A stretch of DNA of 64,000 nt. It comes from Acidiphilium rubrum (GTDB lineage Bacteria; Pseudomonadota; Alphaproteobacteria; Acetobacterales; Acetobacteraceae). The stretch is taken from positions 57,221-121,220 of the forward strand of contig NZ_FTNE01000012.1 in assembly GCF_900156265.1 (NCBI RefSeq), given 5' to 3'. Below, piece after piece: positions 25,936 to 35,113 of this stretch. Each line of letters begins with the position of its first letter. Position 1 is the first letter of the stretch. A program made the position numbers and the translations under genes. The notes under the pieces were generated by a model, which was not told the origin of the DNA, made no database searches, and saw nothing but the letters and a program-made list of their open reading frames with translations.

Positions 25936-27024
25936 CTATCCCCATGGCCCAATCTCAGCACGCCCGGCGCGCCTGACCACATAGGCCGCCCACATCGCGA
26001 AGGGCAGGAGCGGCGCAAAAATCACCACGGGCTTCCAATCGGTGGGAGCGTGCAGAAACCCGATGACGACCACACCACCGAATATCGCGAACCCCCAATA
26101 AATGATAGCAACCCACCGCGCATCCATCCCCGCGCGATGCGCAACCTGGTAAAGATGCCCGCGGTGCGCCCGGGCGATGTTCTGCCCCGCCACGGTGCGC
26201 CGCACCAGCGTGAACGTCACATCGAGCAGGACACCCGAAAGCAGCAGCGGTACCACCAGAAATGACAATGAGACCCGCTGGTAATGCGTCGCGGCGATGC
26301 CCAGCACGGCCAGCATGAAGCCACAGAACTGGCTGCCGACATCGCCCATGAAAATCCGCGCGCGCGGATAGTTGAAGGGCAGAAACCCGGCGACGCCGCC
26401 GGCCAGCAACAAAGCCGTGGTATAGACGAAAAACCCGCCGTGCAGCCCGGCAATGCCCGCCAGAAACAGGCACGCGATCAAAGTCGTGCCGGCGGCCAGA
26501 CCATCAAGCCCATCAATGAAGTTCATCGCATTGGTCACGAACAGAATCCAAATCAACGACAGCACCGGTCCTGCCATGCCCAGTGGCACGGCACCCAGCA
26601 GCGGCAGATCGAATTTCCGCGCTGATAACCCGGCACCGACCGCAACCAGCGCCGCCAGGAATTGTGCGCCGAGCTTTACCAGAAACGGAAAATCAAACAG
26701 ATCATCGAGCAACGATACCGCCGCGATCAGCACGGCAGCTGCGATTACGCCAACAAACAGCGGCGCCGCCAGGCGCGACACTTCGCCAAAGCGGTAGAGC
26801 AGCGAAATGCCGAGCAGGAACGCGGCGACAATGCCCACCCCTCCCGATTTCGGCGTAACCCGTGTGTGGGCTTTCCGGGCGTCGGGACGGTCCGGCACGC
26901 CGACCGAGATCATGGTTCGCACCACAATGCCGGAAAACAGAGCCAGCCCCGCAAGCAGGGCGACATGGCGCGGCAGCGCCAGCGTGGCGAAACCGGGATG
27001 GGCAATAAACGGGACAGGGCTCAT
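25936..27024 (-). CDS. WecA/MraY-like phospho-sugar transferase
   Basis: A 362-residue polytopic membrane protein (about ten segments) of the polyprenyl-phosphate sugar-1-phosphate transferase family. 'DRPDARKAHTRVTPKSGGVGIV' is the first cytoplasmic motif, 'AVSLLDDLFDF' the catalytic DD motif, 'NAMNFIDGLDGLAAG' the NxxNxxDGxDGL motif, 'RARIFMGDVGSQFCGF' the MGDxGS motif, and 'AHRGHLYQ' the last loop. It starts a polysaccharide chain on undecaprenyl phosphate. An upstream extension to 27168 would cross the neighbouring terminator, so ATG 27024 is preferred. Convergent with ppx (18-base gap). Confidence 0.92.
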   Translation of the reverse strand: MSPVPFIAHPGFATLALPRHVALLAGLALFSGIVVRTMISVGVPDRPDARKAHTRVTPKSGGVGIVAAFLLGISLLYRFGEVSRLAAPLFVGVIAAAVLIAAVSLLDDLFDFPFLVKLGAQFLAALVAVGAGLSARKFDLPLLGAVPLGMAGPVLSLIWILFVTNAMNFIDGLDGLAAGTTLIACLFLAGIAGLHGGFFVYTTALLLAGGVAGFLPFNYPRARIFMGDVGSQFCGFMLAVLGIAATHYQRVSLSFLVVPLLLSGVLLDVTFTLVRRTVAGQNIARAHRGHLYQVAHRAGMDARWVAIIYWGFAIFGGVVVIGFLHAPTDWKPVVIFAPLLPFAMWAAYVVRRAGRAEIGPWG

Positions 27025-27121
27025 GCGGCGCGGACCATGGCGGAACTTGCGGTCACGTTCAATCAGGCGTGGGACGACTCGCTTGAATTCCCATCCGACA
27101 GGCGCGCGGCTCCACGGCGCG

Positions 27122-27158
27122 AAAAAAAAATCCCACCCCTGGCAGTGGGTGGGATTTT
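27122..27158 (-). terminator. Intrinsic terminator of the GT4 gene
   Basis: A perfect 12-base inverted repeat (AAAATCCCACCC at 27127-27138 and its complement at 27147-27158) with an 8-base loop. On the minus strand it runs into an uninterrupted T tract. It begins 6 bases after the stop of the minus-strand glycosyltransferase gene at 27165. Confidence 0.92.
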
Positions 27159-27164
27159 GGTCGG

Positions 27165-28214
27165 TCAACCAACCAGGCGCAGCCGGTCGCTCTTCGGCAC
27201 CATCAGCCGTTCGTAAGTATCCAGATAATCTTCCGCCATGCGGCGCGCCGTAAAGCGGCGTTCGAACTCAGCGCGAATCCGCGTACGGGACAAATCATCG
27301 ATCCGCCTGAGCGCGGCAACCGCCTCCTCCTCGCTGTTGACGATGAAGCCGGTAACCCCGTCCTCGATGATCTCGGGCACGGAGCCATGACCATAAGCGA
27401 TGACCGGCGTGCCGCAGGCCATTGCCTCGATCATCACCAAGCCGAACGGCTCCGGCCAGTCGATCGGCATCAGCAGCGCCTTCGCCCCCGACAGAAACTC
27501 AGGCTTGTTGCGATCATCGATTTCGCCGATCAGATCAGCGTCCGGCCCCAGCATCGGCTTGATCGTCGATTCATGATAATCGATATCCGCCCGATCAACT
27601 TTTGCTGCCAGTCGCAGGTTAACGCCGGCGGCGCGCGCGATTCGGATGGCCCGGTCCGGCCGCTTCTCCGGGCAGATCCGCCCCAGAAAGGCAACGTAAT
27701 CCTGCGTCGTCGGCCGGGGCGTCAACAGATATTCCGGCAGGCCATGATGGATCGTCGCGATGAAATTCGCCTCCGGCAACGGCAGTCGCTGGCTGTCCGA
27801 AATCGACACCACGCTCATCGGCGGCAGGCCGGCGAAGACCGGCCGAAGCTCCGGCAGATCGAGCCTGCCGTGCAGCGTCGTGACGAACGGCACCCCCTGG
27901 CGCGAAAACAGCGAGGCGGGCCAGTAATCCATATGGAAATGCAGCACGTCGAATTCGTGCGCCATCTGCCGCACGCGTTCCATGAGTAACATATGCGGCC
28001 CCATGAAATCACGAATAGTCGGGTCGAGCCGCAGCGCCCGCGGCCAAACCGCTTCGAGTTTAGCACGCGTCACGGAGTCGCCACTCGCGAACAGGGTCAC
28101 GTCGTGACCCATCGCAACCAGTTCTTCGGTCAGGAACGAGACAACGCGTTCGGTGCCTCCATACAGTTTCGGCGGCACGGCTTCAGTCAGCGGGGCGATT
28201 TGCGCAATACGCAT
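27165..28214 (-). CDS. GT4 family glycosyltransferase
   Basis: A 349-residue GT-B glycosyltransferase. 'RIAQIAPLTEAVPPKLYGGTERVV' is the acceptor-side start; 'FLGRICPEKRPDRAIRIARAAGVNL' opens the donor domain; 'PFGLVMIEAMACGTPVIAYGHGSVPEIIEDGVTGFIV' is the E-x7-E nucleotide-sugar motif. ATG 28214 is used in preference to upstream codons with no ribosome site. It is a single-gene unit ended by a strong terminator. Sugar donor and acceptor are unknown. Confidence 0.9.
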   Translation of the reverse strand: MRIAQIAPLTEAVPPKLYGGTERVVSFLTEELVAMGHDVTLFASGDSVTRAKLEAVWPRALRLDPTIRDFMGPHMLLMERVRQMAHEFDVLHFHMDYWPASLFSRQGVPFVTTLHGRLDLPELRPVFAGLPPMSVVSISDSQRLPLPEANFIATIHHGLPEYLLTPRPTTQDYVAFLGRICPEKRPDRAIRIARAAGVNLRLAAKVDRADIDYHESTIKPMLGPDADLIGEIDDRNKPEFLSGAKALLMPIDWPEPFGLVMIEAMACGTPVIAYGHGSVPEIIEDGVTGFIVNSEEEAVAALRRIDDLSRTRIRAEFERRFTARRMAEDYLDTYERLMVPKSDRLRLVG

Positions 28215-28470
28215 CGGTTTCAAACTCCTACGAGTGGATCGATCGAAGACGACTGTGTTTCCATCCACGGCGCAAGTTTGGAGTCCGATGCGGCGAAGGT
28301 TTGGCACCTCCGCCTTAATGTCGCCGCATTACCGAACAGCATAATCCCTGATCAGGCAACATCACAGATATGATGCGTGGCTTCTTCAATTACAGCGGGT
28401 TATGCGGTCATTGTTTATTATAATATCAAATCAAATGTATAATTCGCCATCGACTGGTCATGCCATCCTG

Positions 28471-29415
28471 TCATAATGCCAGTGAGCTGCTTCTTTTCAA
28501 TGATTCGATCGCGGCATGCGGCAGAAAGCTGCCGCCCTGCTCACGCAGGAAGCCAAGCAGGGCAGCCGATGCCGGCATCATCGCCCGTTCTGTCAGATGG
28601 ACCGCAAACCACTGGCGGATGATCGGCAGACCCGTGATGTCGAGCACGACAAGCCTGCCATCTTGCACTTCGGCATCGATCGTGTGCGCCGAAATGAATG
28701 AAATTCCCAATCCCGCCATCACCGATTGCTTGATGGTCTCGTTGCTGCCGATCTCCATGCCGATCCGTGGCGTGATGCCCGCTTCCTCGCAGTAAAACTC
28801 CATCAACCGCCTGGTGCCGCTGCCCGCCTCGCGCACCAGCATGACCTCGTTGTTCAACTCGTTCGGTGCAATGTCGCGCGCGGTCGCCAGCCGATGGTCG
28901 GGTGGCGCGACCACCACATGCGGGTGATCGCCGATTTCGTCGGCAATCACCTTCAGCTCGGTCGGCGGCCGCCCCATGATCGCGAGATCGACCACATGAT
29001 GCACCAACCCGTCGATGATCTCGTCGCGGTTGCCAACGGTCAGTCGCAGATCGATGCCAGGATGAGCCCGCGAGAACGCCGCCAGAGCGCGCGGGGCATA
29101 ATATTTGGCCGTGCTGATAATCCCGACCCGAACCTCGCCCCGTTCCGCGCCAACAATCGCAGCCAACCGTGCCTCGGATTCCCGCAGCACCGCCTCGATC
29201 CGGGTTGACGCATCGGCGATCACCATGCCGCCTTGCGTCAGCACCATCCCGCCGGCCGATCGCTCGACAAGTGCGATACCCAGTTGATCCTCCAGTGCTT
29301 TGACCTGCAAGGTCACCGCCGGCGGCGATACGTTCAATTCGCCCGCCGCCCGGGTGACCGATCCATGCCGGTGCAAGGCAGCGATCGCCCGTAGCTGTCG
29401 GAGCGTGATATGCAT
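28471..29415 (-). CDS. LysR-family transcription regulator
   Basis: A 314-residue LysR regulator. The N-terminal helix-turn-helix reads 'ITLRQLRAIAALHRHGSVTRAAGELNVSPPAVTLQVKALEDQLG'. The effector domain starts near residue 90 ('GEVRVGIISTAKYYAPRALAAF'), in the style of CbbR-like members, but no carbon-fixation genes are here. ATG 29415 starts exactly at the conserved 'MHITLRQL'. Target genes are not evident; the DUF2784 gene directly upstream is on the same strand. Confidence 0.9.
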   Translation of the reverse strand: MHITLRQLRAIAALHRHGSVTRAAGELNVSPPAVTLQVKALEDQLGIALVERSAGGMVLTQGGMVIADASTRIEAVLRESEARLAAIVGAERGEVRVGIISTAKYYAPRALAAFSRAHPGIDLRLTVGNRDEIIDGLVHHVVDLAIMGRPPTELKVIADEIGDHPHVVVAPPDHRLATARDIAPNELNNEVMLVREAGSGTRRLMEFYCEEAGITPRIGMEIGSNETIKQSVMAGLGISFISAHTIDAEVQDGRLVVLDITGLPIIRQWFAVHLTERAMMPASAALLGFLREQGGSFLPHAAIESLKRSSSLAL

Positions 29416-29461
29416 GGATCGATGAAGTATGACTAAACAGCGAGCGATACAAATTAAGTTT

Positions 29462-29857
29462 TCATAGTGGGGCGCGCCGTTGACCCCAGAACGGCACCAG
29501 CGCGACCAACGCCACGACATACACGAACGCGGCCGCGTAAATGATCGTGAACACCCAGAGCGGCAGATTCCAATAGATCAATCCATCGATGAATTTCATG
29601 ATCATCGGCGGCGGTGCGCTGCCCTGTCCGGTCAGGTCGTCCTGCCAGATCGTCAGAATACACGCCCGCCCGGCCAGGGCCTGCCCGACCACGATCGCCA
29701 GCAACGCCAAATGCAGCAGCCGCAGCCACGCCACCCGCACAATCCGCCAGCCCAGCAGACCGCCGAGCGGAACAATCACCAATCCCAGAACGTTGAATGC
29801 AATGACGATCAGGTGAATCGCCAGAATGACCTCTGCCAGCATCGCTTCGGCGTGCAT
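29462..29857 (-). CDS. DUF2784-type membrane protein
   Basis: A 131-residue protein with four hydrophobic segments: 'VILAIHLIVIAFNVLGLVIV', 'WLRLLHLALLAIVVGQALAG', 'IYWNLPLWVFTIIYAAAFVY' and the end of the last. 'CILTIWQDDL' and 'FIDGLIYWNLPLWVFTIIY' match the DUF2784 pattern. Function unknown. Start is uncertain: ATG 29857 has a GGGGG stretch upstream; an earlier ATG at 29905 would touch the divergent flavoprotein start. Confidence 0.75.
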   Translation of the reverse strand: MHAEAMLAEVILAIHLIVIAFNVLGLVIVPLGGLLGWRIVRVAWLRLLHLALLAIVVGQALAGRACILTIWQDDLTGQGSAPPPMIMKFIDGLIYWNLPLWVFTIIYAAAFVYVVALVALVPFWGQRRAPL

Positions 29858-29903
29858 GTCGTCGTACATCCCCCTGATGAATGATACTACGATAACGTCC
29901 GGC

Positions 29904-31082
29904 ATGCGGATGCAACATTACGACGTCGTCATCCTCGGTGCCGGTGCCGCGGGTCTGATGGCGGCGATCGCCGCGGGTCAGCGTGGTCGCCGGGTCCTGG
30001 TGCTCGACCACGCCGATGAACCCGGCAAAAAAATCCTGATCTCCGGCGGCGGGCGTTGCAATTTCACCAATCTCGACACCGAGCCCGGCCGGTTCCTGTC
30101 GGCCAATCCTCATTTCTGCAAATCCGCCCTGTCGCGCTACACGCCGCAGGATTTCATCGCTCTGGTCGACAAGCACGGCATCCCCTGGCACGAAAAAACG
30201 CTCGGCCAGTTGTTCTGCGACGGATCGGCCCGCGCCATCGTCGCGATGCTGCTCGACGAATGCGCCGCCGCCCAGGTCACCATCGCTCTCGGTCGCAAGA
30301 TCACCGGCGTCAGTCGCGCCGATCATTTCCGGATCGAGACCGATCACGGCACAGTCACCGCCGAATCCCTCATCCTCGCAACCGGCGGCCTGTCGATTCC
30401 GAAAATGGGGGCGACCGGTCTCGCCTACGACATCGCCGAACAATTCGGCCTCCGGTTGACCGAAATCCGACCCGCGCTGGTGCCGCTGACGCTCGATTCC
30501 GCCCAACTGGCACGCACCGGTGCGCTCGCCGGCGTCTCCCAACCCATCCTCGCCCGCTGCGGCCGGGCCGCGTTCCGCGAAGCCATGCTGTTCACCCATC
30601 GTGGCCTCTCCGGTCCGGCCATCTTGCAGATTTCATCGACCTGGCGCGATGCCACGCCGATCATGCTCGACCTGTTGCCCGATGAGCCGGCATCCGGCCT
30701 CGCCGCCCTCAAACGCGCCCGCCCGAAGGCGGCGCTGCGCAGCATCATCGCGGACATGATGCCGAGCCGCATGGCCGATGTCTTTCTGCCCGCCCCGATC
30801 GCGCCCAACCCGATCGGCAGCTTTACCGATGATCGCCTGGCCGGCATCCTGGCAGCCCTGAAATCCTGGCGCCTGATCCCGGCCGGCACCGAAGGCTACG
30901 CCAAGGCCGAAGTGACCAGCGGCGGCGTCGACACACGAGACCTGTCCTCGCAAACGATGCAGGCACGGACCGTACCGGGCCTGTTCGTCATCGGTGAAGC
31001 CGTCGATGTCACGGGCTGGCTCGGCGGCTATAATTTTCAATGGGCCTGGGCCAGCGGCTGGGCCGCCGGTTCGCACGCCTGA
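29904..31082 (+). CDS. NAD(P)/FAD-dependent oxidoreductase, HI0933/BaiN family
   Basis: A 392-residue flavoprotein. 'YDVVILGAGAAGLMAAIAAGQRGRRVLVLDH' is the Rossmann dinucleotide fold; 'KKILISGGGRCNFTN' is the diagnostic GGGRCN motif; 'RGLSGPAILQIS' and the C-terminal 'GWLGGYNFQWAWASGWAAG' are typical of this family (YhiN, BaiN). Physiological substrate unknown. Divergent from the DUF2784 gene. Confidence 0.92.
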   Translation: MRMQHYDVVILGAGAAGLMAAIAAGQRGRRVLVLDHADEPGKKILISGGGRCNFTNLDTEPGRFLSANPHFCKSALSRYTPQDFIALVDKHGIPWHEKTLGQLFCDGSARAIVAMLLDECAAAQVTIALGRKITGVSRADHFRIETDHGTVTAESLILATGGLSIPKMGATGLAYDIAEQFGLRLTEIRPALVPLTLDSAQLARTGALAGVSQPILARCGRAAFREAMLFTHRGLSGPAILQISSTWRDATPIMLDLLPDEPASGLAALKRARPKAALRSIIADMMPSRMADVFLPAPIAPNPIGSFTDDRLAGILAALKSWRLIPAGTEGYAKAEVTSGGVDTRDLSSQTMQARTVPGLFVIGEAVDVTGWLGGYNFQWAWASGWAAGSHA

Positions 31083-31099
31083 ACCATAAGGAGGCTACA

Positions 31100-31420
31100 A
31101 TGACCAAAGACGAACTGACCACCTGGGCGCTGGCCAATGGCTGGACCGTGATCGCCGGCCACCCCAGCCTGACCAAACCCTCCGCGCCGAAAGAGGCGGT
31201 GGTCCGCATGGTCTGCAAAGCGACTGTCGTGAATATCGAAGCGAAGAAACCCGCCGGCAAATGGGAAAAATTATCGGGTGCCGCCTATGGCGCGATCGAA
31301 CCCGATCCTGAAACCGGCCTGCCGCGCGGCCTCGGGTTCACTACCTTGCAAGGTTTCCGCATGTTGATGGAAGACAATAAAAACCGCACCGTATTCGCCA
31401 ACTTCGGCCCGAAACGCTGA
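31100..31420 (+). CDS. Conserved-looking small protein of unknown function
   Basis: A 106-residue soluble protein beginning 'MTKDELTTWALANGWTVIAGHPSLTKPSAPKEAVVRMV', with alternating strands and lysine-rich turns and no signal peptide. A full AAGGAGG ribosome site (31087-31093) lies 6 bases before the ATG, supporting a real gene. It follows the flavoprotein by 17 bases and is probably co-transcribed. I do not recognise the family. Confidence 0.75.
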   Translation: MTKDELTTWALANGWTVIAGHPSLTKPSAPKEAVVRMVCKATVVNIEAKKPAGKWEKLSGAAYGAIEPDPETGLPRGLGFTTLQGFRMLMEDNKNRTVFANFGPKR

Positions 31421-31600
31421 TTGATTTGGTTTGTGCGCCAGACCATACACACTCAGGTTGCGGGAGTGAACGATAAAGGTGTAATCGAGACCAAGACCTG
31501 ATACCGGAGCATCACCGTGCGACCAATTGCCGGGACCGACGATTTTCACCCTGTGCCGGGCACGATGCCGTGAGCCGGTAAAGCGCCGAGGTCAATGCCG

Positions 31601-31813
31601 ATGTCAAAGGTTGATTTTCGTGATCTGCTCGGTGGTTCGGACGGCAATGCTCGCGGGACCGCAAATGGCGCGGTGCCCAGCGCGCAAACCCCTGATCTTC
31701 CGCTGCCTGACGATGCTCGCCACGCACCCACGCGGGGCCTGCTGAAAGCCCTCGCTTTGGGAATCGCATTCTGGATGATGATCGCGGCTCTACTCGTCTG
31801 GGTACTCCGCTAA
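31601..31813 (+). CDS. Small C-terminally anchored membrane protein, unknown
   Basis: A 70-residue protein with a polar, Ala/Pro-rich N-terminus and one hydrophobic C-terminal segment ('ALALGIAFWMMIAALLVWVL'), as in tail-anchored small proteins. GAGG at 31588-31591 fits ATG 31601 better than ATG 31595. Its stop overlaps the convergent GH5-Hint stop. No family recognised; it may not be expressed. Confidence 0.5.
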   Translation: MSKVDFRDLLGGSDGNARGTANGAVPSAQTPDLPLPDDARHAPTRGLLKALALGIAFWMMIAALLVWVLR

Positions 31814-33948
31814 GCGACGCACACCGTATCAAGGGCTCGAGCCTCGACCGGATAGGCCAGCGAAGCCACGATCGTCACCTTCACATCACACCGCCCCTCC
31901 AGCAGCGCCGCAGGTATCACAGCCGCACCGTCCGTCCACCGCCCATCTGCTTCCATTGCGTGCCATCCATCGGTCAGCGATGGCTGATCGATCGCAATCG
32001 CCACACCTCCGACCGCGATGCCAGCGATCTTGACCCCCAATCGCCGGCGATCACGCGGGTCTGGCGTCAGTTCGCCCGGCACCGCCGAGCGGCTGCAAAT
32101 AACCGCCCCGGCCGCGCAGTACCGCACCTCGACCGCAGCGTCCGCCGTGGTCACGATTGCGGCGCGATCCAGCAAACGGCGGCGCAGTTCCTCAACCACC
32201 GGCCCGGCCTCGGCAAACGGGGCGCAGCCGTTCGCAACGCGCCGCGCCTGATCAAACAGGCCATGCAGCACCAACGGCGCATCGCCGTTTTCGAACACGC
32301 CGCGATTGCCGGTATCCAGATACGATTCCGCCGGGGTGCCCTCGGCAAACAGAGCCGAGTGGGCCGGCAACTCGACATGGTAGTACGTAACACTGCGGGG
32401 TGTGGTCATCCGGATGGTCGCACCATTGACCAGCGCCTTGGCCGGAATCAGATGCCCATCGAGCAGCAATGCATGATCCGGCGAGAGCAGCAACGCCCGG
32501 CGCGGCACACCATCGGCGATCGACCCCGGCTCGAACCGAATCGGGTTCGCACGCTCCGGCGTCGGGTGCCGCGCCAGATCGACGGTACGCCGGCCAACCC
32601 AGCAGACCGGCGCGGTCCGTCCGTTCGCGCAGATCACGATCTCGCCGATTTCAAGCCGCTCGACCGCGATCTCCCCGCGCAAGGTCATGATCCGGGTGCC
32701 CGCCGCGAAGCACGTCATCGGCAGCAACTGGCTCCAGACAGCCTTCTGTGCCGCATTCAGGCTGCCGTTGGCGTTCAACGTGCCGTCCGGCGCCTCACCC
32801 GGCAGATACCCCCACACCCACCAATCGCCACCGACCGGCTGCTGCCGCCCCGTGAATACAGGCCCGCCCTGTGCGGCGTCATGACCGTTCATATAGGCGG
32901 TCATCGTCGAGGCCCAGGCCTGGGAATTGGCGGTGATCATGCTGCTGCCCATTTCACCCACCCATACCGGCGCGGTGTTGGTGCTTTCCAGATAGCCCCA
33001 GGCCTGGTTCATCCTGGTCACCGCGGCCGCTCCGGAATCGACGGGTATATTGGAAATTTCGGTTGGATATTCGTGAACCGAATACACGACCTTGTTCGGA
33101 TCGTTCAGCACCACGGGGGCCTTCGCGGCGACGCTGAGATCGCCTTCCGGTGCGGTGCCGGTACCCGCGAAATTGCCACCGTAATTCTGCGGTCCCTCCG
33201 CAATGATCAGCGCGCCGGGGTCCACCGCCTGGATCGCATTGCCCACGGTTTGATACATCGCATGAATATCGGTGGGGCCACCCACCACGCCGTTGTTGGT
33301 GCCGGTCGCGGTATACTTGCCCCAGGTTACGCCGGTGGTACCTGCCGAACCATACATCAGCGGTTCGTTGGCCAAATCGTACCCGATCACGGTGGAGTTG
33401 CCGGCAAACGCCTTGGCCACCGTGACCCAATCGGCCTGAAACTGCGCCTGTGTCACGGTTCCGGTTACACCGACGCCGTTGGTGTTGTTTGTGCCAGGAC
33501 CCAGATCGTACCACAGCCCGTTCTGCTGCTGGGCGCCATAACCATCGCCCGCGGTGCCGGCCTCATCAGTATGGTGATCCAGGATCACCTTCATCCCGTC
33601 TGCCCCCGCCGCGGCAACAATCTGTTTGATCGTGGCAAGGTTGATCGAATCGACCGGGTTGGCCTGGAACAGCGTGGCATCGACCCAGTCAAGCCGGATC
33701 GTATTGAAGCCCGCGGCCACCATCGCGGCGACGGTGCCCGGAATATTCGTGAAGTTCTGATTCCAGCCAACACTCGCGATCCGCACGGGTGCTCCCGCCG
33801 CATCGACGATCTGGTTACCGTTGGTACTCAGATATTCCGCCGGTAGCAGCATTGGCGATGCGGTGACCGATACGCCACCGGGTTGGATCGCCTTCACCGG
33901 CGTCGAACGACTGAAGCTGGATTGACCCATCGACTCAGACGATTGCAT
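31810..33948 (-). CDS. GH5-type glycanase (cellulase-like) fused to a Hint domain
   Basis: A 712-residue protein. Residues 35-410 form a GH5 catalytic domain: 'VRIASVGWNQNF', 'MKVILDHHTDE', the acid/base Glu in 'GYDLANEPL' (E195), 'YSVHEYPTEI' and the nucleophile Glu in 'VWVGEMGSS' (E332). Directly after, 'MTCFAAGTRIMTLRGEIAVERLEIGE' (Cys 413) begins a Hint_2-type domain, and 'RALLLSPDHALLLDGHLIPAKALVNG' is its second conserved block. No N-terminal signal peptide is obvious. It probably hydrolyses a beta-glucan or the locus polysaccharide; the Hint part may cleave itself or mark export, by inference. Confidence 0.87.
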   Translation of the reverse strand: MQSSESMGQSSFSRSTPVKAIQPGGVSVTASPMLLPAEYLSTNGNQIVDAAGAPVRIASVGWNQNFTNIPGTVAAMVAAGFNTIRLDWVDATLFQANPVDSINLATIKQIVAAAGADGMKVILDHHTDEAGTAGDGYGAQQQNGLWYDLGPGTNNTNGVGVTGTVTQAQFQADWVTVAKAFAGNSTVIGYDLANEPLMYGSAGTTGVTWGKYTATGTNNGVVGGPTDIHAMYQTVGNAIQAVDPGALIIAEGPQNYGGNFAGTGTAPEGDLSVAAKAPVVLNDPNKVVYSVHEYPTEISNIPVDSGAAAVTRMNQAWGYLESTNTAPVWVGEMGSSMITANSQAWASTMTAYMNGHDAAQGGPVFTGRQQPVGGDWWVWGYLPGEAPDGTLNANGSLNAAQKAVWSQLLPMTCFAAGTRIMTLRGEIAVERLEIGEIVICANGRTAPVCWVGRRTVDLARHPTPERANPIRFEPGSIADGVPRRALLLSPDHALLLDGHLIPAKALVNGATIRMTTPRSVTYYHVELPAHSALFAEGTPAESYLDTGNRGVFENGDAPLVLHGLFDQARRVANGCAPFAEAGPVVEELRRRLLDRAAIVTTADAAVEVRYCAAGAVICSRSAVPGELTPDPRDRRRLGVKIAGIAVGGVAIAIDQPSLTDGWHAMEADGRWTDGAAVIPAALLEGRCDVKVTIVASLAYPVEARALDTVCVA

Positions 33949-34197
33949 CGAGGTCCGCCTTCATGATTATAGATTGCGTTATTCTGCTAAACACAACTCA
34001 TAATTGCATAATGACGAACTGACAGCAACAGATTCTTTAAACAAATAGCTGAAATGTGATTTTGGTATAAATAATCATATTTATTCTAAAAATAAAATTA
34101 TTCTGAGGGTGGTCGCCGTCAGTAAAAGCACCTTATGTGTTAGATCAGGCGATCGTCGTACCGGTTAGCGCAACTAAACAGCACTGATTTACCGGCA
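33949..34197. other. AT-rich intergenic region upstream of the GH5-Hint gene
   Basis: A gap markedly richer in A and T than the flanking genes (for example 34060-34115 is nearly all A/T). It carries no credible reading frame. It should hold the promoter of the minus-strand GH5-Hint gene, but no clear -35/-10 pair stands out. Confidence 0.6.
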
Positions 34198-34198
34198 C

Positions 34199-34229
34199 GA
34201 AAAAACCGTCGACCTAGGGTCGACGGTTG
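34199..34229 (-). terminator. Intrinsic terminator after the polysaccharide export gene
   Basis: A perfect 11-base stem (AACCGTCGACC at 34205-34215 with its complement at 34219-34229), 3-base loop, followed on the minus strand by a run of T. It lies 47 bases after the stop of the minus-strand exporter gene. Confidence 0.9.
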
Positions 34230-34275
34230 ATCTTTGGGTGACAGACTTTGACGCGGCGCTTGAGCCGCGCCGATT

Positions 34276-35040
34276 TCAGTGACCGGGAATGACGCTCGTC
34301 GTTCCGTTCGAGTTGACCTGATAGTTAACGCTCGCACTGGTGGCGATAAACTGCTGGAAATACTGGTTGAAATACCCGTAGGCCCGCGCGATCGCCGATC
34401 GCGGCACGAAAACCTCATCCGATGCGGCCAGCGGCACGTTCGCCGCCGGATCGCGCGCAGATTGCAGATCGGCGAATTTGGTCCCGAAAAATTGCTGTGA
34501 TCCGTTCGGCAGATGCCGCAGAATGTAAATCCGGTCCGGGTTGGCGCCCAGTTTCAACCCGCCGGCCGCCGCAATCGCCTGGGCCAGGCGCGGTGCCGAT
34601 CCCTCGAAACTATAGACGCCCGGCTTTTCGACATAGCCGAGCACGTAGACCGTGGTTGGTGCGGATTTTACCACGATCGCGGAGATCACCGGCTTTTTCA
34701 GAACCTGCGCGTAATTTTCAATCAGCGCGGCATCGAGTTGCGGCAAAGTCAGTCCCGCAGCCACCTGCCGTTGTACCACGCTGGTCGAAATGCTGCCGTC
34801 GGGCAGCACCGTTGCGGTTTCGTTCAGTTCGGGGTCCAGCGGCAGCCTGATTGCAAGCTCGTCGCCGACCGCGATCCGGTACGGCTGAGCCATTTGGGGC
34901 GTCACGGTCGCGGCCACCGGCAATGTCGTCGGTGCAGGTTGGAGCGGCGGCAGCTGGGTGCATCCTCCGAGCAACGCCACCCCAGCCACGCCCAAACGCC
35001 GCAGCGATCGTACGGTCAGGCCTGATTGATCAATCCACAT
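34276..35040 (-). CDS. Outer-membrane polysaccharide export lipoprotein (Wza-like OPX)
   Basis: A 254-residue lipoprotein: signal segment 'LRRLGVAGVALLGGC' with lipobox LGGC (Cys about 28). 'QPYRIAVGDELAIRLPLDPELNETATVLPDGSISTSVV' is the Poly_export domain, followed by two SLBB-like blocks ('TVYVLGYVEKPGVYSFEG', 'LAQAIAAAGGLK'). Short OPX form; it lacks the long C-terminal part of E. coli Wza. It would carry the locus polysaccharide across the outer membrane with the Wzz-type protein at 55906. ATG 35040 starts just before the signal. Confidence 0.9.
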   Translation of the reverse strand: MWIDQSGLTVRSLRRLGVAGVALLGGCTQLPPLQPAPTTLPVAATVTPQMAQPYRIAVGDELAIRLPLDPELNETATVLPDGSISTSVVQRQVAAGLTLPQLDAALIENYAQVLKKPVISAIVVKSAPTTVYVLGYVEKPGVYSFEGSAPRLAQAIAAAGGLKLGANPDRIYILRHLPNGSQQFFGTKFADLQSARDPAANVPLAASDEVFVPRSAIARAYGYFNQYFQQFIATSASVNYQVNSNGTTSVIPGH

Positions 35041-35113
35041 TCGATAATCCTGTCGTCTAAAATGCGTCAAAGTTGAAATGAGGGGGGTGAGATATTGAAA
35101 TGTCGCTATCGGT

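Noticed and set aside
28411..28430. TATAAT-like element upstream of the GT4 gene
   Set aside because: The octamer is palindromic and A/T-rich, but no -35 hexamer lies at a proper distance on either strand.
28471..29415. Naming the LysR regulator CbbR
   Set aside because: The effector domain has that flavour, but no Calvin-cycle genes are nearby and the family is too broad to name by eye.
31960..33846. A 628-codon open frame antisense to the GH5-Hint gene
   Set aside because: Arg/His/Pro-rich shadow of a gene with intact catalytic motifs on the other strand.
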